Below, piece after piece: positions 7,447 through 14,838 of a stretch of 17,596 nucleotides of DNA; the stretch's first letter is position 1; each line of letters starts with the position of its first letter. The translations under genes were made by a program, and so were the position numbers. The notes under the pieces were generated by a model, which saw only the letters and a list, made by a program, of their open reading frames with translations, was not told the DNA's origin and did not search any database. The stretch is from UBA7672 sp040398425 (GTDB lineage Bacteria; Pseudomonadota; Alphaproteobacteria; Caulobacterales; Hyphomonadaceae): the NCBI GenBank assembly GCA_040398425.1, contig JBBATZ010000068.1, positions 1-17,596 on the forward strand. Reading direction: 5' to 3'.

Positions 7447-8106
7447 ATGCCAACCGGTGTTTTTGCCGCCATTTTCGATCTCGACGGCGTCCTGACCTCC
7501 ACCTCGGTCCGGCACGAACAGTCATGGGCCGACGCCGCCGCCCGCTTCGGCGTCCCGGTTTCCGAAGCGGCCCTGCACGCCACCCGCAGCGTCCCTCGCG
7601 CCTCGGCGTTGTCCGCCCTGCTGGATCATGCAGGCATCACCATGCCCGCGTCCGACCGCGAAGCCCTGATGGCGTTCAAGAACGAACGCTATCACCAGTT
7701 GATCGAAAGCCTCCAACCAACTGACGCCTTTCCCGGCGCGTACGCTGCGCTGACCCGCTGCCGCGAATTGGGCATGAAGATCGGCATCGCCTCGGCCAGC
7801 ACGAACGCCGCCCTGGTGCTGGAGCGGATCGGCCTTCAGTCCCTCGTCGATTTCGTCGCCGATCCCGGCAAGGCGGCGCCGAAACCAAGCGGCGAAATCT
7901 ATTCCCTGGCCTGCACTGCACTGGGCGCCCTGCCGCAGCACGCCCTCTGCATCGAAGACGGCGCCGCCATGATCGCCAACCTGCGCGCCGCGAACATGTA
8001 CACAGTCGGCATCGGAGACCACCCTCTCGGCGCCGATGAACAGTTTTCCACCGTGGCCAAGTGGAATGTCGAGGCAACGCTGACGCGCCTCAAACACCGC
8101 GCCTGA
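7447..8106 (+). CDS. pgmB: Beta-phosphoglucomutase-type HAD hydrolase
   Basis: This is probably a beta-phosphoglucomutase interconverting beta-glucose 1-phosphate and glucose 6-phosphate, as used in maltose or trehalose phosphorolysis. The 219-residue protein follows the Lactococcus enzyme closely: nucleophile and acid/base Asp11 and Asp13 in FDLDGVLT, His23, Arg51 in SVPRAS, motif II SAS at 116-118 followed by TN, Lys146, and Glu170/Asp171 in CIEDG for Mg2+. The helical cap lies between the first and second motifs. I chose ATG 7447, with GAAGGG just upstream; an upstream in-frame TTG at 7381 would add 22 residues without HAD character. It is 96 bp after the TPR-methyltransferase, possibly in the same transcript. 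No maltose or trehalose phosphorylase is in view, so the substrate could be another sugar phosphate. Confidence 0.8.
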   Translation: MPTGVFAAIFDLDGVLTSTSVRHEQSWADAAARFGVPVSEAALHATRSVPRASALSALLDHAGITMPASDREALMAFKNERYHQLIESLQPTDAFPGAYAALTRCRELGMKIGIASASTNAALVLERIGLQSLVDFVADPGKAAPKPSGEIYSLACTALGALPQHALCIEDGAAMIANLRAANMYTVGIGDHPLGADEQFSTVAKWNVEATLTRLKHRA

Positions 8107-8155
8107 TCCTTCGCACAGCGGGGAGCCCTCGCACCCTGAGGAGTCGCCGCATCTC

Positions 8156-8193
8156 CACTCGCTCATCCCGACGAACGTAGGGATGAGCGAGTG
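8156..8193. repeat. 14-bp perfect inverted repeat (extragenic palindrome)
   Basis: The arm cactcgctcatccc at 8156-8169 is exactly reverse-complemented at 8180-8193, with a 10-nt loop. It lies 49 bp after the pgmB stop. No T-run follows on either strand, so it is not a textbook intrinsic terminator. It could be a dispersed extragenic palindrome, common in alphaproteobacteria, or a 3' hairpin that stabilises or ends the pgmB transcript. Only one copy is present in this window. Confidence 0.85.
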
Positions 8194-8555
8194 TTGGGCC
8201 ACATGCTCCCGCCAAAATCGGCCGATTCTGCGGACGCGTTTTGAAGGCTGATGCGAACAATCTCAACGCACTGCGCCGGATTGCAGACATAATCTCCGTT
8301 GTCTCGCCCCCCCACCCGCAGCCCCGTGGGATACTTACTGCATCCATCACGCAGGAGGGCAGCTGATCACTATTCAACGGCGCGGGATCGGACACAGATG
8401 AGCGTGAAGAGCCCGTGCGTGTGCTGTATGGCTAAGTTCGGGAGTGTTCGAGGGATCGCGGCTGAACATCCGCGACCTCCACGTCGCCGGCGACAATAGG
8501 CGCAGGCGGGTGAAAAAACCCGATGCTTCCCCGCCACCTTAGACCATCTGTCGGG

Positions 8556-8581
8556 AACGCGGGATATCGCGTTGCTTTTTT
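8556..8581 (+). terminator. Intrinsic terminator candidate
   Basis: A 6-bp stem, aacgcg (8556-8561) with cgcgtt (8568-8573) around the loop ggatat, is followed after two bases by six Ts (8576-8581). This is a short but proper rho-independent layout on the plus strand. It lies 450 bp after pgmB, which is far for that gene's own terminator, so it may end a separate short transcript. Stem length is modest. Confidence 0.5.
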
Positions 8582-8616
8582 CTACCGGTAGAGCCGAAAG
8601 GTGCTGCCCAAATTCA

Positions 8617-8640
8617 CCCGGGGCATCCCGCGTCCCCGGG
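8617..8640. other. GC-rich hairpin downstream of rlmE
   Basis: cccgggg (8617-8623) pairs with ccccggg (8634-8640) across a 10-nt loop. It lies about 70 bp past the rlmE stop on the minus strand. No T-tract follows on that strand, so it is at best a rho-dependent or stabilising 3' structure. A second small hairpin, ggtccg/cggacc at 8693-8708, touches the rlmE stop codon. Confidence 0.4.
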
Positions 8641-8707
8641 CCCGCCATCGTTTCGGAAACCCAGAGCCAGGGCATCCCGGACGGTGCTAGCCGGTCCGAC
8701 TGCGGAC

Positions 8708-9433
8708 CTACGGCCTGCCCTTGAAGCCGCGCGCGATGACGAACGTCTCGGGGCTCTCCGGCCGGCTCGCCGGCGGCTTCCAGTGGCGGACGTCGGTAAA
8801 GTTGGTCTTGAGCAATTCGAGCAGTGTGCCCTGCGCGCCACCCTGGAAGACCTTGGCGATGAACGTGCCGTTCTTGACGAGGTTGTCGACAGCGAAATTC
8901 GCTGCAAACTCGGCAAGCCCCACCGTCCGCAAGTGATCGGTCTGCTTGTGGCCAACGGTGTTGGCCGCCATGTCGGACAGGATAAGCGTTGGCGTATCAC
9001 CAAGGGCCGCGAGCATCTTCTCGGTCATGCCGGCTTCCGCGATATCGCCCATGAAGATGGTGGCGTTGCCGACGGGATCCACGGGGAGAAGATCAATGCC
9101 GACAACGCGCGCGGCGCCCTTCTCCTCGACCACCTGCAGCCAGCCGCCAGGCGCACTGCCAAGATCGACCACACGAGCGCCCTTCTTGAGGACGCTGAAC
9201 TTCTCGTCGATCTGCTTGAGCTTGTACGCCGCCCGCGCGCGGTAGCCCGCTTCCTGCGCAAGCCGCACATACGGATCACGCAGCTGACGATCGACCCAGT
9301 CGCGCGAAGATTTGGAAAGCGTCTTCTTCTTGACCTTCTCCTTCTTCGCCGTCGTGCGCTGTCCCATCTGCGGCCGCGTATCAACCGGCGGCTTCCAGCG
9401 GCGACGGCCCTTGCTGTCTTCTTCGACGGTCAT
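8708..9433 (-). CDS. rlmE: 23S rRNA 2'-O-ribose methyltransferase RlmE (RrmJ/FtsJ)
   Basis: RlmE methylates the 2'-hydroxyl of U2552 in 23S rRNA, a late step in 50S assembly. The 241-residue protein has a basic, lysine-rich N-terminal tail of about 40 residues, then the FtsJ fold. SAM motif I is VVDLGSAPGGW at 88-98. The catalytic K-D-K-E set is visible as Lys71 (RAAYKL), Asp154 (ILSDMAAN), Lys194 (IAKVFQG) and Glu229 (SPETFV). The length exceeds the E. coli protein (about 209) mainly because of the N-terminal tail, as is usual in alphaproteobacteria. Its ATG at 9433 overlaps the stop of the upstream phosphatase gene (ATGA), so the two are almost certainly co-translated. Confidence 0.96.
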   Translation of the reverse strand: MTVEEDSKGRRRWKPPVDTRPQMGQRTTAKKEKVKKKTLSKSSRDWVDRQLRDPYVRLAQEAGYRARAAYKLKQIDEKFSVLKKGARVVDLGSAPGGWLQVVEEKGAARVVGIDLLPVDPVGNATIFMGDIAEAGMTEKMLAALGDTPTLILSDMAANTVGHKQTDHLRTVGLAEFAANFAVDNLVKNGTFIAKVFQGGAQGTLLELLKTNFTDVRHWKPPASRPESPETFVIARGFKGRP

Positions 9434-10542
9434 TCGGGCGTTCCTTGCGGGGCAGGAGCAGCGGGCCGGCGCGGACGCGCACCGTTGCGGCGCCCGCCTG
9501 GCTTGCGGGGCGTATCGGAGGGGCCGTGCATCATGGAGAGAAGAATGCCTTCGCGCAGACCACGATCACCTACGCGCACGCGGCTGGATGGCCAGGTCTC
9601 GAAGATCGCATCCAGGATGGCGAGACCCGGCAACATCAGCTCCGACCGGCCATCGGCGAGGCAGCGCTCGTTCGCGCGCTCCTCCGGAGTCGCGTCGGAC
9701 AGCCGTTTCATGGTCTGGCGAAGTTCGACGCTGTTCACCCAGGAGCCATCGACGACGGACCGGATATAGCGATCGAGACCCAGATGAACCGCAACCAGAC
9801 TTGTCACCGTGCCGGAATTGCCGATCAGTTGTCCGCGCCCCGCCCGGAACAGCGGACCGAAGCGCGTGGCCGCATCATTCGCGCGCATCATGGTGGTCAC
9901 ATGCTGGACCATCCGGTTGTAGCGATCATCGCCCGCGATGCTCTCGCTCAGCGTGACAACGCCAACCGGGAAGGACGCCCAGCCGAGAATAGGCGGACGT
10001 GTGGCGCATCCCTTCACGCCGCGCGCGGTGGCCGACTTCGCATCGATCCACGACAGCTCCGTCGAGCCACCGCCGATATCGATCACCAGTGCGAAGTCAT
10101 AGGCGGGGTCGACAAGATCTAGCGACCCAAGAAGCGCGAACTTCGCCTCCTCCTTCGGCGAGATCGTCTCCATCGGCAGGCCAACCGTGCGGCGCACTTC
10201 GCTGACAAAGGCCCGGCCATTGCTGGCGGCGCGGCAAGCCTGCGTCGCGATGAAACGCGACTGCACGGGGCGATGCTTCTTAACCTTGTCGGAGCACTTC
10301 CGCAGCGCATCGATCGCACGCTGCATCGCTGCGTCAGACAGCTGTCCGGTCGCAGCCAGGCCTTCGCCCAGCGCAACGATCTGCGAGAAGGAATCCACAA
10401 CGCGCAATCCGCCGGACGCCGTACGTTCGGCGACCAGCAGCCTGCAATTGTTCGTTCCAAGGTCCAGGGCGGCGTAGGTTCGATTTGCGCCGCCGGACCG
10501 GCCCGTCGCCTTTCCGCAACGGGAACGGGGTGGCTTCGCCAT
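9430..10542 (-). CDS. Ppx/GppA family phosphatase
   Basis: This family removes terminal phosphate from polyphosphate (Ppx) or from pppGpp (GppA). From ATG 10542 the protein has 370 residues. It has an actin/ASKHA fold with the first phosphate loop ALDLGTNNCRLLVA at about 25-38, the ISPKEEAKFALLG segment carrying the likely catalytic glutamate (131 or 132), and the second phosphate loop VIDIGGGSTEL at about 153-163. It is the short form without the C-terminal HD-type domain of E. coli Ppx. The C-terminus is a low-complexity Arg/Pro/Gly tail. The frame stays open to an ATG at 10608, but the 22 extra residues look non-conserved; the ribosome site is weak at both. It overlaps rlmE by 4 bp. Sequence alone does not separate Ppx from GppA. 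Confidence 0.9.
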   Translation of the reverse strand: MAKPPRSRCGKATGRSGGANRTYAALDLGTNNCRLLVAERTASGGLRVVDSFSQIVALGEGLAATGQLSDAAMQRAIDALRKCSDKVKKHRPVQSRFIATQACRAASNGRAFVSEVRRTVGLPMETISPKEEAKFALLGSLDLVDPAYDFALVIDIGGGSTELSWIDAKSATARGVKGCATRPPILGWASFPVGVVTLSESIAGDDRYNRMVQHVTTMMRANDAATRFGPLFRAGRGQLIGNSGTVTSLVAVHLGLDRYIRSVVDGSWVNSVELRQTMKRLSDATPEERANERCLADGRSELMLPGLAILDAIFETWPSSRVRVGDRGLREGILLSMMHGPSDTPRKPGGRRNGARPRRPAAPAPQGTPE

Positions 10543-10762
10543 GGGGTAATCCGTGATCTTGGTGCGACAGCCATAGCCCGATCCGCAGGCGATGGCACGC
10601 CTGATCATCCGTTTACTGTCATGTCCTGTTGCGGGGCCGCCTTTACTGCTTCAAATGGGCTTGAGGTGCTGGTGAAGCCGGTCGCGACACGTGTCCGCGA
10701 ACGCGAATCGCTTGCATCTGCTGGGAAATACGCGGGCAAGCATATCCAGGGGCGCCGTGACC

Positions 10763-11095
10763 ATGGAACTCAACAAGGCAGCCAAGTTCGGCATCGGGCA
10801 ACAGGTGCGACACCGCATCTTCCCGTTCAGGGGAATCATCTTCGACGTGGACCCCAAATTCGCGAACACCGAGGAATGGTGGGAGTCGATTCCGGAAGAA
10901 ATCCGCCCGGTGAAGGACCAGCCCTTTTATCACCTCCTCGCCGAGAACGAGAGCTCGTATTACGTGGCCTACGTCTCAGAACAGAACCTCCTGATGGACG
11001 ACACGCCCGAGCCCGTGAACCATCCGCAAATCCCGGAAATGTTCGAGATCGACGATCACGGCATGTACAAGATCCGGACGACACAGGCCCACTAA
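10763..11095 (+). CDS. hspQ: Heat shock protein HspQ (YccV-like, hemimethylated-DNA-binding domain)
   Basis: A 110-residue protein matching HspQ/YccV from its first residues: AAKFGIGQQVRHRIFPFRGIIFDVDP, then the acidic linker with EEWW, and DQPFYHLLAE followed by YYVAYVSEQNL. In enterobacteria HspQ promotes degradation of a mutant DnaA and acts as a Lon substrate and enhancer; the same role here is inference. I chose ATG 10763, with AGGGG upstream; an earlier in-frame start at 10691 would add 24 residues that do not resemble the family. The 220-bp gap to the divergent phosphatase gene should contain its promoter. I looked for a sigma-32-type CTTG element and found no convincing pair of boxes. 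phhA follows after 45 bp. Confidence 0.93.
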   Translation: MELNKAAKFGIGQQVRHRIFPFRGIIFDVDPKFANTEEWWESIPEEIRPVKDQPFYHLLAENESSYYVAYVSEQNLLMDDTPEPVNHPQIPEMFEIDDHGMYKIRTTQAH

Positions 11096-11140
11096 ACCGG
11101 CGGGCGTGACCTTTCGGGCGGCGCGCCCTACATTCCGCGG

Positions 11141-11992
11141 ATGAGCAGCCACGCCGTCGTCCGGGACGATGACTATGTCATCGATCAGAACTGGTCAGCC
11201 TACACGGCGGACGAGCATGCCATCTGGGACTTCCTCTACCGCCGCCAGCGCGAAATGCTGCAGGACCGCGCCGACCCCGCCATGCTGCGCGGTCTGGAAA
11301 CGCTGGATCTCAATCGCGGCGGCATCCCGGACTTCGCGCGGATCAATGTGGAGCTGAAGGCACGCACCGGCTTTGAAGTCGTCGCGGTGCCGGGCCTCGT
11401 GCCGGATGAGGTGTTCTTCAACCACCTTGCCAACCGCCGCTTCCCCGCCGGCCAGTTCATCCGCACGCGCGCGCAGCTCGACTACCTGCAGGAACCAGAC
11501 ATCTTCCACGACGTGTTCGGGCATGTGCCACTGCTGACCGATCCGATCTTCGCAGACTACATTGAGGCCTATGGAAAGGGCGGCCTGCGGGCGATCAAGT
11601 TCGGCCGCCTCAGGAACCTTGCTGCGCTTTACTGGTACACGGTCGAGTTTGGCCTGATCGAAACGACGAAAGGCCTCCGCATCTATGGCGCAGGCATCTC
11701 CTCCTCGAAGGACGAATCGATCTTCGCCCTCGACGACCCCTCGCCCAACCGCATCCGCTTCGACCTCGAACGCGTCATGCGCACGGGCTATCGGATCGAC
11801 GATTTCCAGCAGACCTATTTCGTGATCCGCTCCTATGACGAATTGTTCCGCGCCACCGTGGATACCGACTTCGCCCCGCTCTATAGCCGATTGGGCGATG
11901 GCGTTGGTTACAGCGCTGAGAACGTACTAGCGGCAGACGGGGTCGTTGCCAGGGGCACGCAAGCTTACTTTAAAGCGAAATCAGAGGGTTGA
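11141..11992 (+). CDS. phhA: Phenylalanine-4-hydroxylase, monomeric bacterial type
   Basis: This enzyme hydroxylates phenylalanine to tyrosine with O2, a tetrahydropterin and non-haem iron. The 283-residue protein consists essentially of the catalytic domain, like the Chromobacterium and Pseudomonas enzymes, without the regulatory ACT domain of the animal enzyme. The iron ligands are His123 and His128 in PDIFHDVFGHVPLL and Glu169 in WYTVEFGL. The RFPAGQFIRTRAQLDYLQEPD stretch just before the ligands is typical of the family. ATG 11141 has a weak ribosome binding site. No pterin-carbinolamine dehydratase gene (phhB), a frequent partner, is in the window. The TGA stop forms the first three bases of a candidate sigma-factor -35 element for the downstream photolyase operon. 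Confidence 0.96.
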   Translation: MSSHAVVRDDDYVIDQNWSAYTADEHAIWDFLYRRQREMLQDRADPAMLRGLETLDLNRGGIPDFARINVELKARTGFEVVAVPGLVPDEVFFNHLANRRFPAGQFIRTRAQLDYLQEPDIFHDVFGHVPLLTDPIFADYIEAYGKGGLRAIKFGRLRNLAALYWYTVEFGLIETTKGLRIYGAGISSSKDESIFALDDPSPNRIRFDLERVMRTGYRIDDFQQTYFVIRSYDELFRATVDTDFAPLYSRLGDGVGYSAENVLAADGVVARGTQAYFKAKSEG

Positions 11993-12019
11993 TCCATCCC
12001 GGAAGCCCCTGCGTAGACA
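11990..12019 (+). promoter_or_regulatory. Candidate ECF sigma-E (ChrR-type) promoter of the photolyase operon
   Basis: TGATCC at 11990-11995, an 18-nt spacer, and TAGACA at 12014-12019. From memory, the Rhodobacter sphaeroides sigma-E/ChrR (ECF11) consensus is TGATCC, about 18 nt, then TAAGA. The -35 match is exact and the -10 is partial. The site lies 25 bp before the photolyase start, and photolyase and Cfa genes are known sigma-E targets in R. sphaeroides. TGATCC alone is common by chance; spacing and gene context carry the call. Confidence 0.5.
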
Positions 12020-12043
12020 GGCCGACATCAATCTGGCCAGCGA

Positions 12044-13501
12044 GTGTTCTTGCCCAATCGCCCCGCCCTTTTCTGGTTTCGCGACGACCTCCGGCTGGCG
12101 GATAATCCGGGCCTGGCGGCCGCCTGCGCTAGCGGCCTCCCGCTAGTTCTCCTTTATGTGCTGGATGAAGAAAGCCGCGAGTCGCGCATCCCTGGCGCTG
12201 CAACCAAGTGGTGGCTCGACAAATCGCTACGGGCGCTGGCCGAGCGGATCACAGCAAAAGGCGGACGGCTTGTACTCCGGCGCGGCGCCGCCGAGGAAGT
12301 CGTTGCCAACGTTGTCAAGGAGACAGGCACCGAAGCCGTCTACTGGAACCGTCGCTATGGCCCAGCCCGGAAGCTGGACGAGCGGATCAAGGCAACGCTC
12401 AAGGCTGCAGGGATCGAAGTCGAGAGCTTTAACGGCTCGCTGCTGGCCGAGCCCTTCGCGATCAAGACCGGCTCGGGTGGGGACTTCAAGGTCTTCACGC
12501 CGTTCTGGAAGGCTCTGCAGGCAAGTCTTGTCATCGGCGATCCGTCTCCGGAACCCAAAGCGATCGCGACCGGCCCGAAGATCGCATCGGACGATATCGA
12601 TGACTGGGGTCTGCATCCTGCGAAGCCTGACTGGTCGGGCGGCATAGCTGACATGTGGACCCCCGGTGAAACTGGCGCGCGAAATCGGATGCGCGATTTC
12701 TTAAGGTCCGGCGTCGATGGTTATGCTGAGGGACGCGACCGTCCCGATCGCGACAACACTTCGCGCCTGTCGCCCTACCTGCACTTCGGCGAGATCAGCC
12801 CGCATCAGGTATGGCGTGCAACAAAGCATGCGATGGACGCGGGCGAAGCCTCGGCGCGTGATGTGCAGAAATTCCTTTCGGAAATCGCCTGGCGCGATTT
12901 CTCGCATCACCTGCTCTACCACGATCCACAAATGGGCCGGCTAAGCTGGCGCCGTCAGTTCGATGCAATCGAGTGGCGCAAGGGATCGAAAGCCGAGCTC
13001 GATGCCTGGAAGCACGGCCAGACGGGCTATCCGATCGTTGACGCCGGCATGCGGCAACTCTGGACCACCGGCTGGATGCACAATCGCGTCCGCATGATCG
13101 TTGCTTCATTCTTCGCCAAGGACCTGCTGGTTCACTGGCGCAAGGGCGAGGAATGGTTCTGGGATACGCTGGTGGACGCAGACGAAGCCAACAACGCTAA
13201 CGGCTGGCAATGGACAGCAGGAACCGGCGCGGACGCAGCCCCCTATTTCCGCGTTTTCAATCCCGTCCTGCAGGGCGAAAAATTCGACCCCGACGGCGAC
13301 TATGTCAAGGCCTGGGCGCCGGAGCTCGCGCGCCTGCCGTCAAAGTGGATTCATCGTCCGTGGGAAGCGCCAACCGCCGTGTTGACCGATGCTGGTGTGA
13401 CGCTGGGCGAGACCTATCCGCGACCGATCATCGATCATGACTTTGCGCGCAAGCGCGCGCTGGAAACATACAAATTCTCGAGCCAGGAAACGCCGGCATG
13501 A
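12044..13501 (+). CDS. phrB: Deoxyribodipyrimidine photolyase (cryptochrome/photolyase family)
   Basis: Photolyase splits UV-induced cyclobutane pyrimidine dimers using blue light and FADH-. The 485-residue protein has the antenna-binding alpha/beta domain (about 7-135, starting PALFWFRDDLRLADNPGL), a linker, and the helical FAD domain. Visible FAD-domain signatures are TSRLSPYLHFGEISPHQVW at about 239-257, WRDFSHHLLYHDP at about 283-295, TGWMHNRVRMIVASFFAKDLL at about 342-362, and the NANGWQWTAGTGADAAPYFRVFNP region holding Trp residues near the flavin. The start is GTG 12044 or TTG 12050; neither has a strong ribosome site, and the short leader would fit the promoter at 11990-12019. The stop overlaps the next gene (ATGA at 13498), placing it first in a four-gene operon. 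It belongs to class I by motifs; CPD versus cryptochrome function cannot be proven here. Confidence 0.95.
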   Translation: MFLPNRPALFWFRDDLRLADNPGLAAACASGLPLVLLYVLDEESRESRIPGAATKWWLDKSLRALAERITAKGGRLVLRRGAAEEVVANVVKETGTEAVYWNRRYGPARKLDERIKATLKAAGIEVESFNGSLLAEPFAIKTGSGGDFKVFTPFWKALQASLVIGDPSPEPKAIATGPKIASDDIDDWGLHPAKPDWSGGIADMWTPGETGARNRMRDFLRSGVDGYAEGRDRPDRDNTSRLSPYLHFGEISPHQVWRATKHAMDAGEASARDVQKFLSEIAWRDFSHHLLYHDPQMGRLSWRRQFDAIEWRKGSKAELDAWKHGQTGYPIVDAGMRQLWTTGWMHNRVRMIVASFFAKDLLVHWRKGEEWFWDTLVDADEANNANGWQWTAGTGADAAPYFRVFNPVLQGEKFDPDGDYVKAWAPELARLPSKWIHRPWEAPTAVLTDAGVTLGETYPRPIIDHDFARKRALETYKFSSQETPA

Positions 13502-14838
13502 TCTCTCGTCGCAAACGCATTGCGGTCATCGGCGGCGGCGTCACTGGCCTTGGAGCGGCATGGGCGTTGCGCGAGACGGCGGACGTCGTCCTGTACGAAA
13601 AAGCCGAGCGCTTTGGCGGGCACGCGTGGACCGTGGACATCGATCATGGCGGCACGCCGATGGCCGTCGATATCGGCTTCATCTGCTTCAATCGCCCGAA
13701 CTATCCCAACTTCACGGCACTCCTTAAGCATCTTGATGCGCCGACGGCGTGGACCGACATGGCTTTCGCTGTTTCGGACCCGAACGGTTACGAGTGGTCT
13801 TCGGACCCTTGGGGTCTGTTCGCGTGGAAGCGCAACGCACTGGACAAGCAATTCCGGGGCATGATCGGCGAGATCATCAGCTTCAACACCGTTGCCCGCG
13901 CGCAGCTGAAAGGTGGCAGCGTCCCGGACATGACGTTGGGCGACTGGCTCGACAAGCACGGCTACTCGCAACTGTTCCGCAAGGCCTACCTCATGCCCAT
14001 GAGCGCGGCGATCTGGTCGACGCCGGAAAAACTCATGCCCGACTATCCAGTCGACAGCTTCCTGCGCTTCTTCGACAACCACAAGCTGATGCACACCGTT
14101 CGCCCGATCTGGCGCACGGTGAAGGGCGGCAGCCGCGCCTATGTCGGCAAGTTGCTCGAGCAGCTGAAGCCGATGCTTCGGCCAGCAACTGACATCCAGA
14201 CCGTTCGTCCCAGCGCGCCAGGCAAGACGCAGGTGATCGAGCGCAATGGCAAGACGGAGACATTCGATGCCGTGATCTTCGCAAGCCACGCCGATGCCTC
14301 GCGCAACATGCTCGACACGTCCTATGAAGATCAGCGGCTCGCCCTTGGGTCACTGCGCTTCTCGCAGAACGTGGCCTACCTCCACCAGGACACGTCACTT
14401 ATGCCTACCCGCAAGACGGCGTGGGCGTCCTGGAATGTCGCCAAGGGTGATGATGACAAGGTATGCGTCACCTACTGGATGAACCGCCTGCAACACCTCG
14501 ACAAATCAAAGCCCGTATTCGTGACGTTGAACCCGGTAAAGGAACCGGCCCGGGACAAGACATTCGGCGTCTACGAATTCGATCACCCGATGTACGACAC
14601 CGCCTCCGCCGCCGCCCGCCGCGCCGTTCAGCGCGTGCAAGGCAAGGACGGGCTGTACTTCGCCGGCGCATGGCTCGGCGACGGCTTCCATGAGGCGGGA
14701 CTGCGCACTGGCCTGGAGGCCGCGCTCGCGCTTGGTGGCCAGGTTCCTTGGCAGGTCACGACGCAGCAGACCCACGCTCCTGCGCATTGGCAGCAAGCCC
14801 AGCCGGCGATGGCGTCGCTTGAAGTCGCACAGACATGA
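13498..14838 (+). CDS. FAD-dependent amine-oxidase-like oxidoreductase (COG2907 type)
   Basis: A 446-residue predicted flavoprotein. The N-terminal Rossmann motif is RIAVIGGGVTGLGAAWAL at about 7-24, with Glu34 positioned to bind the ribose and FGGHAWT following, as in NAD(P)-binding-8/amino-oxidase proteins. The C-terminal FAD motif is GLYFAGAWLGDGFHEAGLRTGLEAAL at about 385-410. No signal peptide is visible. The family occurs next to DUF1365 and Cfa-like genes in many proteobacteria and is thought to act on lipid acyl chains, but no activity is settled to my knowledge. Both ends overlap neighbours by 4 bp (ATGA at 13498 and 14835). A role in oxidising or desaturating the acyl chain handled by the downstream methyltransferase is inference. 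In R. sphaeroides a furan fatty acid pathway (UfaM, UfaD, UfaO) is an analogue worth comparing. Confidence 0.85.
   Translation: MISRRKRIAVIGGGVTGLGAAWALRETADVVLYEKAERFGGHAWTVDIDHGGTPMAVDIGFICFNRPNYPNFTALLKHLDAPTAWTDMAFAVSDPNGYEWSSDPWGLFAWKRNALDKQFRGMIGEIISFNTVARAQLKGGSVPDMTLGDWLDKHGYSQLFRKAYLMPMSAAIWSTPEKLMPDYPVDSFLRFFDNHKLMHTVRPIWRTVKGGSRAYVGKLLEQLKPMLRPATDIQTVRPSAPGKTQVIERNGKTETFDAVIFASHADASRNMLDTSYEDQRLALGSLRFSQNVAYLHQDTSLMPTRKTAWASWNVAKGDDDKVCVTYWMNRLQHLDKSKPVFVTLNPVKEPARDKTFGVYEFDHPMYDTASAAARRAVQRVQGKDGLYFAGAWLGDGFHEAGLRTGLEAALALGGQVPWQVTTQQTHAPAHWQQAQPAMASLEVAQT

Larger units (their letters stand above)
8107..8707. other. 601-bp gap between convergent genes, rich in hairpins, no clear protein gene
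   Basis: No frame here has convincing protein character. It contains the palindrome at 8156-8193, a 6-bp stem at 8456-8475, the 12-bp palindrome at 8483-8494, a 5-bp stem with an A-rich loop at 8507-8522, a terminator at 8556-8581, the 12-bp palindrome at 8581-8592, and a 7-bp GC stem at 8617-8640. A 33-codon frame from ATG 8398 to about 8499 (MSVKSPCVCCMAKFG..., ending in PRPPRRRRQ) has only a weak ribosome site. I compared the stretch with my memory of SRP RNA, RNase P RNA and tmRNA signatures and saw none. An unannotated small RNA on the plus strand is possible. Confidence 0.5.

Noticed and set aside
8104..8133. Second TGATCC (at the pgmB stop) as another sigma-E promoter
   Set aside because: No TAAGA-like -10 at 17-18 nt and no gene downstream on that strand.
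8300..8700. tmRNA, SRP RNA, RNase P RNA or tRNA in the long gap
   Set aside because: None of the signature stretches I know (tag frame, GGAAG tetraloop region, GAGGAAAGTCC, T-arm GTTCGA in a cloverleaf) fits on either strand.
8684..9769. 361-codon plus-strand frame opposite rlmE and the phosphatase gene
   Set aside because: It crosses two real genes antisense and shows only low-complexity Arg-rich sequence.
10543..10762. Heat-shock (sigma-32) promoter before hspQ
   Set aside because: CTTG occurs twice, but no matching -10 at a proper distance; the promoter could not be placed.
13435..14289. 284-codon minus-strand frame opposite the FAD oxidoreductase
   Set aside because: The sense strand encodes both FAD motifs and has operon overlaps; this frame has no domain.
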